A stretch of 11,691 bases of DNA from Patescibacteria group bacterium (GTDB lineage: Bacteria > Patescibacteriota > Minisyncoccia > Phycocordibacterales > UBA2100), in contig JANLHO010000050.1 of assembly GCA_024654485.1 (NCBI GenBank), forward strand, positions 1-11,691. The letters run 5' to 3'. This document shows positions 6,238 through 11,691 of the stretch, in pieces; position 1 is the first letter of the stretch; every line of letters begins with the position of its first letter. Under the pieces are notes generated by a model. The model was not told the origin of the DNA and did not search any database. It saw only the letters and a list, made by a program, of their open reading frames with translations. A program made the position numbers and the translations under genes.

Positions 6238-6642
6238 ATGTATCAGGTGGAATTCTTTCCCATACTCATAGCGGGTGTCGTGTCCGCGCTCATCGGGTGG
6301 GTTTGGTATCACCCCAAGGTTTTCGGAGCCGCGTGGATGCGTATGAGCAATATCACACCCGAGATGGCGGAGAGGGGGAAGCAGCGGATGCCGATGACCG
6401 CACTGCTCGGAGTGCTCGCGAGCATGGCCGTGGCATACGTCATGAATTATTTCGGCATCGCGTGGGGAGTATGGGATTGGGTGGGCGCGGTAGAGCTCGG
6501 CTTCTGGTGCTGGGCGGGATTCGTGGCGCCGACGATGCTCGGAAGCGTCTTGTGGGATTACAAGCCCGTCAAACTTTACATCATCAACGCGGGCTACTGG
6601 CTCGTATCGTTCGTCGCGATGGCGCTCGTCTTGGTTTTCTAA
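6238..6642 (+). CDS. DUF1761 family membrane protein
   Basis: A 134-residue protein of the usual DUF1761 length with about four membrane spans. Family features seen: the N-terminal span leading to GWVWYHPKVFGAAWM, a short polar loop with PEM, a second span containing MAVAYVMNYFG, and a third with GFWCWAGFVAPTMLGSVLWDYKP before the last span. Its function is unknown. The ATG follows an 86-base gap after the transporter gene; TACGAT at 6223-6228 is a weak candidate -10. The next gene starts 17 bases after its stop, so the two probably share a transcript. Confidence 0.88.
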   Translation: MYQVEFFPILIAGVVSALIGWVWYHPKVFGAAWMRMSNITPEMAERGKQRMPMTALLGVLASMAVAYVMNYFGIAWGVWDWVGAVELGFWCWAGFVAPTMLGSVLWDYKPVKLYIINAGYWLVSFVAMALVLVF

Positions 6643-6659
6643 TCTCCCGCCGACGTCAT

Positions 6660-7139
6660 ATGCTCTCACGGCGCGATCGGCTAATCATCGCCGGACTTCT
6701 AGTGGCGCTCCTTTCTTTTTCCGCCGCGCATTTCAGCGGACTCACGGACTCCGCATACCGGACATCATCCGAAAAAGGGAATGTCCTCGGCGACACCGTG
6801 CAGCTCAAAGGGCAAACCATTCGTGTCGCTATAGTGGACACGCCTGATTTGCGCGCGAAGGGCTTGGGAGGCCGCGAAAGTCTCGCGCGCGACGAAGGAA
6901 TGCTCTTTGTTTTCCCGGAGAGCGGCATTTATGGGTTTTGGATGAAAGACATGAGGTTTGCAATAGACATCCTGTGGCTCTCACGGGACGGAGACATCGT
7001 ATATATGGTGCAAAACGTCTCGCCGGACACGTATCCGCAGGATTTCACGCCGGATAAGGAGGCGGTCTACGTTTTGGAGCTTCCGTCCGGGTGGGTGAGC
7101 GAGTATAATGTGAGAATAGGGGACCATGTGCGGCTCTGA
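6660..7139 (+). CDS. DUF192 (UPF0127) family protein, membrane-anchored or secreted
   Basis: A 159-residue protein. An N-terminal signal or anchor (RRDRLIIAGLLVALLSFSA, residues 4-22) precedes the DUF192 domain (about 45-159). Domain marks: RAKGLGGRESL (65-75), GMLFVF (80-85), FWMKDM (93-98), D103, and the C-terminal VLELPSGW and GD motifs. Function is not established for this widespread small beta-rich family; members are usually exported. The ATG at 6660 is chosen because it puts the signal sequence at the N-terminus and lies 17 bases after the DUF1761 stop. It is the only complete gene here ending in TGA. Confidence 0.9.
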   Translation: MLSRRDRLIIAGLLVALLSFSAAHFSGLTDSAYRTSSEKGNVLGDTVQLKGQTIRVAIVDTPDLRAKGLGGRESLARDEGMLFVFPESGIYGFWMKDMRFAIDILWLSRDGDIVYMVQNVSPDTYPQDFTPDKEAVYVLELPSGWVSEYNVRIGDHVRL

Positions 7140-7176
7140 ATAGTCATTTTTCGGAGTTATCCACTGCTTGGCATCG

Positions 7177-7204
7177 TTCCATCCCTCGCAAGCGGGCGTA
7201 CAAT
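7177..7204 (+). promoter_or_regulatory. Candidate nrdJ promoter
   Basis: TTCCAT (7177-7182), a 16-base spacer and TACAAT (7199-7204). Transcription would start near 7211 and give a leader of about 29 bases without a clear Shine-Dalgarno sequence. No NrdR box pair and no cobalamin riboswitch is seen in this 100-base gap. Confidence 0.4.
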
Positions 7205-7239
7205 GAATCTCCACCCTTATTCGTCTCACAGAAGTGCGC

Positions 7240-9603
7240 ATGGCTACCACAAAGATCGCCCGACACGAAGCGGGAATGAGAAGAAACGCGGCGGCTCCCA
7301 CCAGAGATTCGTCCGCTATCCGCGTCTACAAGAAATATTTACCTCAAATACAAAAACGCGACGGCCGCATACTTGCTTTTGAGTTTGATAAGGTGGTTCG
7401 CGCGATAGAAAAGGCGATGAAGGCCTCCAACGAAGGCTCGCCGGAGGAAGCGGTGGTAGTTTCGCACAAGGTGGCGGGCGAAATGATGCGCATTGCGAAG
7501 ACCTACAAGAATTTTCTGCCTACGGTGGAAGGCTGCCAGGACGAAGTGGAGCGCCAGCTCATGCTCTCCGACTATGTAGCGACCTCCAAGGCCTACATCC
7601 TCTACCGCGCGGAGCGCGCGAAGCTTCGCAAGGAGCAGGGAGAAGTGCCGGAGCGCGTAAAGGAGCTCGCGGCAGAGAGCAAAAAATATTTCAAGAACAA
7701 TCCGCTCGGAGAATTCGTCTATCTGCGCACTTATGCAAGATGGATAGAGAGCGAACAGCGTCGCGAGACATGGATAGAGACGGTGGACCGATACGTCGGA
7801 TTCATGAAAGAGAATCTCGGCGACAAACTCACAAAAAGGGAGTACGCGGAAGTTCGCGAGGCTATTCTCAATCAGGAAGTGATGCCGTCAATGCGCGCTA
7901 TGCAATTTTCCGGCGCTCCGGCGCGCAAGTGCAACACGTGCTTTTACAACTGCTCTTTCACTGCGCCGGTGAAGCTGGAAGATTTTGCGGAAATAATGTA
8001 CCTATCCATGCAGGGGTGCGGTGTCGGATACGCCGTGGAAAGTCAAAACATACAACAGCTTCCGCAGATAGCGAAGCAGACGGGAGAAAAGGCGCAGACG
8101 CACATCGTCGCCGACACAAAAGAGGGTTGGTGCGATGCTCTCACCCTCGGACTTAGACAATGGTACTCGGGCAAGGACATAGAATTTGACTACGCGCTCA
8201 TCCGTCCGGCCGGCGCGCGCCTGAAGACCATGGGAGGAAAGGCGTCGGGTCCGGAGCCCTTGATATCGCTTCTGTCTTTCGCGCGCGAGCGCATTTTGCG
8301 CAGACAGGGAAGAAGGCTCCGCAACATAGACGCGCACGACATCATCTGCAAGATAGGCGAGTGCGTCGTCGCCGGAGGAGTGCGCCGCACGGCAATGATA
8401 TCCCTCTCCGATCTGGACGACATGGAGATACGCGATGCGAAAAAGGGACAGTTCTTCCTCACCGACCCGTACAGAAGCGTCGCCAACAATTCCGCGGTAT
8501 ACGAGACCAAGCCGACCAACGCCGAGCTAATGGACGAATGGGTGGCTCTAATGAAGAGCGGTACGGGAGAGAGAGGTATTTTCAACCGCGGCTCTTTGGC
8601 CGCTACCATGCCCGCACGCCGGCTGGAGTATCTGCACAAGAAAAACGGCAAGAAGAACGGCGATATAGGGCAGGTGGGTACCAATCCGTGCGGCGAAATA
8701 ATCCTTCAATCCAAGCAATTCTGCAATCTGTCAGAGGTCATAGCGCGCCCCGGCGACACGGAAAAGACCCTGCTCCGTAAGGCAAAGCTCGCGACCCTTC
8801 TAGGCACATACCAGTCTTCTCTCACAAAATTCAACTACATCTCCGACGAATGGAAGAAGAACTGCGAGGACGAACGCTTGCTCGGCGTTTCCATAACGGG
8901 GCAGTGGGATTGTCCGGCCGTGCGTGATGCCGGCACGATGCGCAAGATGCGCGCAATGACGCTGAAGACCAACCTCGCCTACGCGAAGCGTTTCGGCATC
9001 AATCCTTCCAGCTCTATCACATGCGTGAAGCCCTCGGGCACCGTTTCTCAGGCGTTCAATTGCTCTTCGGGTATTCACCCGCGCCACTCGCAGCACTACG
9101 TGCGCCGCATTCGCATCAGCGCCACGGACTCGCTCTTCAAGATGGTGCGTGATCAAGGAATTCCGTTCAAGCCCGAAGTGGGGCAGAGCTCCGATGACGC
9201 CAACACCTATGTCTTGGAATTTCCGGTTAAGTCCCCGAGCGGCTCCATCTTCAAGGACGACCTCTCGGCGATAGAACAACTTGAGTACTGGAAAATGGTA
9301 AAGCTCAATTTCACAGAGCACAACCCGTCGGCCACTATCTCGGTCGGGGAAGAAGAGTGGGTCGCGGTGGTCGCATGGCTATACGAAAATTGGGAGATAG
9401 TCGGAGGGCTTTCGTTCCTTCCGAGAAGCGATCATGTGTACCGCCTCGCGCCCTACGAGCCGATAGATAAAAAGCGCTATGAAGAGCTTGCGAAACAATT
9501 CCCGAGTATAGACTATTCAAAACTCGTCATCTACGAACGCACCGACGAGACAGAGCAGGCGAAGGAGCTTGCATGTGCCGGCGGCACGTGCGAGATAATC
9601 TAA
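7240..9603 (+). CDS. nrdJ: Adenosylcobalamin-dependent ribonucleoside-triphosphate reductase (class II) with ATP-cone
   Basis: A 787-residue protein from the ATG at 7240; a GTG two codons earlier is also possible. After a short basic tail comes an ATP-cone domain (about residues 35-128, with KRDGRILAFEFDKVVRAI), then the barrel of monomeric class II reductases. It reduces NTPs to dNTPs using a thiyl radical generated by adenosylcobalamin. Key cysteines are all present: C484 in NPCGEI (radical cysteine), C495 in FCNLSE, an upstream Cys in the CNTCFYNC cluster (C238 is the likely partner of C495), and the C-terminal redox pair C779/C784 in CAGGTC. The spacings of 11 and 5 match the Lactobacillus leichmannii enzyme. 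That enzyme lacks a separate N-terminal ATP-cone, so this version may have added allosteric control by ATP/dATP. The host must import or salvage B12. A palindrome begins at the last base of the stop. Confidence 0.95.
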   Translation: MATTKIARHEAGMRRNAAAPTRDSSAIRVYKKYLPQIQKRDGRILAFEFDKVVRAIEKAMKASNEGSPEEAVVVSHKVAGEMMRIAKTYKNFLPTVEGCQDEVERQLMLSDYVATSKAYILYRAERAKLRKEQGEVPERVKELAAESKKYFKNNPLGEFVYLRTYARWIESEQRRETWIETVDRYVGFMKENLGDKLTKREYAEVREAILNQEVMPSMRAMQFSGAPARKCNTCFYNCSFTAPVKLEDFAEIMYLSMQGCGVGYAVESQNIQQLPQIAKQTGEKAQTHIVADTKEGWCDALTLGLRQWYSGKDIEFDYALIRPAGARLKTMGGKASGPEPLISLLSFARERILRRQGRRLRNIDAHDIICKIGECVVAGGVRRTAMISLSDLDDMEIRDAKKGQFFLTDPYRSVANNSAVYETKPTNAELMDEWVALMKSGTGERGIFNRGSLAATMPARRLEYLHKKNGKKNGDIGQVGTNPCGEIILQSKQFCNLSEVIARPGDTEKTLLRKAKLATLLGTYQSSLTKFNYISDEWKKNCEDERLLGVSITGQWDCPAVRDAGTMRKMRAMTLKTNLAYAKRFGINPSSSITCVKPSGTVSQAFNCSSGIHPRHSQHYVRRIRISATDSLFKMVRDQGIPFKPEVGQSSDDANTYVLEFPVKSPSGSIFKDDLSAIEQLEYWKMVKLNFTEHNPSATISVGEEEWVAVVAWLYENWEIVGGLSFLPRSDHVYRLAPYEPIDKKRYEELAKQFPSIDYSKLVIYERTDETEQAKELACAGGTCEII

Positions 9604-9723
9604 AAGACGCAAAATACTACCGTCTGCGTCGTTGCGGAGCCTCTGCGTCATCCTCGTCGTACACTTGTACGCCTCGGCTGCCGCATTCTCCGCGCCTAGC
9701 ATAAGGTAGCATTTTGCGTCTTT
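9603..9723. repeat. 121-bp imperfect palindrome after nrdJ (possible MITE-like element or large hairpin)
   Basis: The 19-base arms (9603-9621 and 9705-9723) match at 18 positions. The single mismatch (9616/9710) is A-C on the + strand but G-U in - strand RNA. Inside are further nested pairings: GCGGAG (9634-9639) with CTCCGC (9688-9693), TGCG (9644-9647) with CGCA (9682-9685), and a terminal CGTAC-ACTT-GTACG hairpin (9658-9671). No obvious target-site duplication is seen. It may act as a terminator for nrdJ, since T-rich sequence follows the right arm. Confidence 0.6.
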
Positions 9724-9780
9724 ATTGCTGATAGTATTAAACGCCCGAATAATAATCTGTCACGCTATGTTCTCCGAGAG

Positions 9781-9803
9781 AGCACTGCCGCTGCGGTGCT
9801 TTA
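9781..9803 (+). terminator. Terminator-like hairpin
   Basis: AGCACTGC (9781-9788) pairs with GCGGTGCT (9793-9800) around a four-base loop, including one G-U that forms only in + strand RNA. Only a short TTT follows (the last T of the stem plus TT), so termination would be weak. Confidence 0.35.
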
Positions 9804-9821
9804 TGATGGTTGTTGGGTAAC

Positions 9822-9853
9822 AAAAAAGCGGAGCTTTTACGCTCCGCTTTTTT
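9822..9853 (-). terminator. Bidirectional terminator at the end of rnpB
   Basis: GCGGAGC (9828-9834) and GCTCCGC (9841-9847) form a seven-pair stem with a six-base loop, flanked by six A on the left and six T on the right. It lies directly after the rnpB 3' end on the - strand and would also stop + strand transcripts coming from nrdJ. Confidence 0.85.
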
Positions 9854-9854
9854 G

Positions 9855-10188
9855 CTGCATCTGTAAGCCGGATTCTGTCTGGGACAGCCATTTATCTAGC
9901 CCTTCAATTACTATCAGGGTCAAGCGGCTCTCTTGCTGCCACGCGTGGTCGCAACAAGCACGGCCTTGCACGCAGGTAGGAATTTTGCCGTTTCATCCCC
10001 GCATCGCTGCGGGACTCATCAGCCGACTGGCTGATGCCTTGGCCTCTCGGCCTCGGCGTTTCTGCTCGCATCCCTGAGCTCTCGCTCGACGGGCGTTACC
10101 CGCTACCGTCCTCCTAATTTCTTGCGAAACTAGGGCGTGTCCGGACTTTCCTCCCCTTGATTGCTCTCGGGGCGGCTGCCTGATGCAG
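9855..10188 (-). ncRNA. rnpB: RNase P RNA, type A
   Basis: The catalytic RNA that removes 5' leaders from pre-tRNAs. On the - strand it opens with the P1 strand CTGCATC (10188-10182), soon followed by the conserved GAGGAAAGTCCGGAC. Near its end it has ACAGAATCCGGCTTA, then GATGCAG (9861-9855), which closes P1 exactly. Conserved blocks such as AAACGGCAAAATTCC and GGGCTAGATAAATGG are present. At 334 bases it is somewhat shorter than the E. coli RNA. The L15 region that normally offers GGU to the tRNA CCA end looks reduced (see findings). A promoter lies 6 bases upstream of its 5' end and a strong terminator follows. Confidence 0.96.
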
Positions 10189-10194
10189 AACAAC

Positions 10195-10223
10195 AGTATC
10201 ACACGACTACAAGGATAAGGCAA
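10195..10223 (-). promoter_or_regulatory. rnpB promoter
   Basis: Read on the - strand: TTGCCT (10223-10218), a 17-base spacer, then GATACT (10200-10195) preceded by TG at the extended -10 position. The gap from the -10 box to the P1 5' end at 10188 is 6 bases. This gives a local calibration of -10 to transcription-start distance. Confidence 0.75.
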
Positions 10224-10252
10224 TAGCATGGTCTGTCATTCCTGCGACGCAG

Positions 10253-10294
10253 AAACCCACAACCCCGCCCTCTCGGCGGGGTTGTGGGTTTTGT
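10253..10294 (+). terminator. 17-bp perfect hairpin with T tail between rnpB and the last gene
   Basis: The arms 10253-10269 and 10275-10291 pair perfectly around a five-base loop, and the + strand continues with T-rich sequence (TTTTG). It looks like a strong intrinsic terminator but has no + strand gene directly before it. It may insulate the divergent rnpB and 10311 promoters, or stop antisense transcripts crossing rnpB. On the - strand, TTT follows the stem as well. Confidence 0.65.
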
Positions 10295-10302
10295 GCTAAC
10301 AT
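10294..10302 (+). promoter_or_regulatory. Extended -10 promoter of the last gene, leaderless
   Basis: TG at 10294-10295, one base, then TAACAT at 10297-10302. The ATG at 10311 lies 8 bases further. The -35 position falls inside the hairpin at 10253-10291, so this promoter would rely on the extended -10. Confidence 0.5.
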
Positions 10303-10310
10303 AGGGTGTC

Positions 10311-11691
10311 ATGCCGAGATTTGAGACTATTGACGCCGTTTCAAGATGGATACTCATCGGGTTGATGGCTTTTCTGCCGTTCCTTTTCGTGCCTATCCAG
10401 TGGATAGACGTAGTTTCTATCAAGGTCGTGGCGGTCTCGCTGGCGCTCGTCGTCGTCGTTATCCTGTGGATGGTGGCGCGCATCATGGAGTCTGCCGCAC
10501 GCATCCCGAAGTCTATAGGAATTGCGGCAGCCCTTGCACTGCCGATCGCATATGCGCTCTCGGTTGCCGTTACGGGTGGTAGAGAGGTGTCACTCTTGGG
10601 GCGCGGGGTTGAGGCCGACACTCTCGCATTCGTGTGCTTGGAATTCTCCGCTATAGCACTTATGGCGCTTCTTTTCTCGGGTCGCGTGCGCGAAATTCTT
10701 CTCTCCATATACGCATTTATATTGGGCGGCGCTATCCTCGCACTCATTGAGATAATGCATTTTCTTATCCCTTCACTTTCTCTCGGCGGTGTTCTTACCG
10801 GTCAGACAGGCAACGTCTTCGGCAGCTGGCATGCATTCGCAATGATGATGGGTCTCGTGTTGCTGCTTGCCGTAGGGTTTGCGGGCGCGCCTTTTGTTCG
10901 CGGCTGGTGGCGTATCATACTGTATTCGCTCGCGGTACTGACCACTGCTCTGCTTATAGTATCCAGCTTCACCGATGTGTGGGTCGGAGTCTTTTTGGGC
11001 ATGCTCGCCTTGCCGGCGCTGCGCGCATGGCAGAGCAGGCATTTTTCTCTGTCGTCCTTGTGGCACAAGGAGCGAATACCGCTCATGGTGGCGGCCATAG
11101 CACTGGTCTTCGTTATTTTTGGAGGGAGCATTCAGAGCGTCTTACCTAGCAGGATACAGGTTACGCACATAGAGGTACGCCCGTCGTGGTCGGGGACGCT
11201 ATCCATCGCTCGGCAATCGCTCGCAACCCCGCGCGACATGTTGTTCGGTACGGGCCCCAATACGTTCACGCGCCAGTGGGGGCTTCACAAGCCTTCCGGC
11301 GTGAATCAGACTCCGTTCTGGAACAACGACTTTCGGGTCGGTGTAGCGCCTATACCTACATCTCTTATCACGGTAGGGGCCATAGGACTTCTGGCCTGGG
11401 TCTTCTTCGCGCTGGCAATCCTTTGGCTCGCGCTGTCGTTGATACGCCTTCGCTTGCAGCCGGCTGCCGCCTTTATAGCGATAAATCTTTCGGTCGCGCT
11501 CCTGTACCTTCTCGGGATGCAGGTATTTTCCATGCCGGGACCCGTGCTTTCTATGCTGCTCTTTTTATTCGCGGGAACGCTTATCGCAGTGCGCGCCCCC
11601 CGGTACGATCAGGGGATACGCGTCTCTCTCGCACTCTCCGATTGGAGAGGTCGCGGAAGCGTGGCTTTATCTGTCGTAGCGGTGGTTTTCA
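10311..11691 (+). CDS. O-antigen ligase/polymerase-like multispan membrane protein (3' end outside window)
   Basis: The frame is open from the ATG at 10311 to the last base: 460 complete codons with no stop. The protein is very hydrophobic, with roughly ten or more membrane spans beginning at RWILIGLMAFLPFLFVPIQW. A less hydrophobic outer loop lies between about residues 280 and 345 and contains FGTGPNTFTRQW, then VNQTPFWNNDFRVG, and a span starting at PTSLITVGAIG. Loops with G-x-G-P-x-x-F before a late span are typical of the Wzy/O-antigen-ligase family, and CPR genomes often carry such proteins with C-terminal TPR repeats. The C-terminus is not visible, so the assignment is by pattern only. 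Likely role: polymerising or transferring cell-surface glycans in the cytoplasmic membrane. Confidence 0.8.
   Translation, partial: MPRFETIDAVSRWILIGLMAFLPFLFVPIQWIDVVSIKVVAVSLALVVVVILWMVARIMESAARIPKSIGIAAALALPIAYALSVAVTGGREVSLLGRGVEADTLAFVCLEFSAIALMALLFSGRVREILLSIYAFILGGAILALIEIMHFLIPSLSLGGVLTGQTGNVFGSWHAFAMMMGLVLLLAVGFAGAPFVRGWWRIILYSLAVLTTALLIVSSFTDVWVGVFLGMLALPALRAWQSRHFSLSSLWHKERIPLMVAAIALVFVIFGGSIQSVLPSRIQVTHIEVRPSWSGTLSIARQSLATPRDMLFGTGPNTFTRQWGLHKPSGVNQTPFWNNDFRVGVAPIPTSLITVGAIGLLAWVFFALAILWLALSLIRLRLQPAAAFIAINLSVALLYLLGMQVFSMPGPVLSMLLFLFAGTLIAVRAPRYDQGIRVSLALSDWRGRGSVALSVVAVVF

Noticed and set aside
7140..7239. Cobalamin riboswitch or NrdR boxes before nrdJ
   Set aside because: The gap is about 100 bases, too short for a cobalamin riboswitch, and no B12-box or paired NrdR palindromes are seen.
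8190..9321. Antisense reading frames opposite nrdJ (8190-8684 and 8800-9321)
   Set aside because: They lie wholly inside a clearly conserved gene and have no recognisable protein features; expected in GC-rich DNA.
9517..9702. - strand 61-codon frame starting inside the palindrome and running into the nrdJ 3' end
   Set aside because: A TGCTACCTT -10-like motif lies upstream, but most of the frame is antisense to conserved nrdJ codons and the peptide shows no features.
1..11691. CRISPR arrays, insertion sequences, prophage or defence genes
   Set aside because: No regularly spaced repeats, transposase, integrase or known defence motifs were found on either strand.

Overview
The window looks like a chromosomal segment from a Candidate Phyla Radiation (CPR/Patescibacteria) genome, most likely of the Parcubacteria group (Kaiserbacteria-like). 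This placement is an inference. It rests on several things seen together: a Pro/Thr-rich surface protein ending in the 'W-S-S ... C ... C' Ig-like domain common in these genomes; lemA near htpX; a B12-dependent monomeric ribonucleotide reductase; a tRNA without an encoded CCA; a compact type-A RNase P RNA; and -10 boxes sitting directly in front of start codons. The standard code fits: genes end in TAA, TAG and TGA, which argues against the groups that read TGA as Gly.

Layout. (1) 1-2052: 3' part of a gene for a low-complexity, single-membrane-span protein with degenerate Asp-Ile-x-Leu ... Gln-Tyr-Thr repeats, Pro-rich linkers and a C-terminal Ig-like domain. (2) 2056-4373: envelope-stress block. 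lemA and htpX are on the + strand, each with its own promoter. Between them lies a small two-span membrane protein gene on the - strand, convergent with lemA and divergent from htpX, with a well-formed terminator. A membrane protein follows htpX after 4 bases. (3) 4418-5143: RNA-rich, gene-poor stretch. It has a small hydrophilic ORF with a good promoter and in-frame heptad repeats, a folded tRNA-like region, an intact tRNA-Ser(GGA), and a dyad-rich leader. (4) 5144-7139: a ZnT9-like cation diffusion facilitator, a DUF1761 membrane protein and a DUF192 secreted or anchored protein. (5) 7177-9603: nrdJ, class II ribonucleoside-triphosphate reductase with an N-terminal ATP-cone. (6) 9603-10302: intergenic block with a long imperfect palindrome, a bidirectional terminator, rnpB on the - strand with a clear promoter, and a 17-bp perfect hairpin. 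(7) 10311-end: 5' part of a many-span O-antigen-ligase-like membrane protein that runs off the window.

The genes do not form one pathway. The common theme is membrane and envelope upkeep (LemA, HtpX, small membrane proteins, CDF transporter, DUF1761, DUF192, Wzy-like protein, surface repeat protein), beside housekeeping RNAs (tRNA-Ser, RNase P RNA) and dNTP synthesis. Points most worth a second look: the leaderless promoter layout at several genes, the folded tRNA-like region before tRNA-Ser, the 121-bp palindrome after nrdJ, and the apparent loss of the CCA-binding loop of RNase P RNA in a genome whose visible tRNA lacks CCA. No obvious new multi-gene system (defence, biosynthetic or mobile) is visible.
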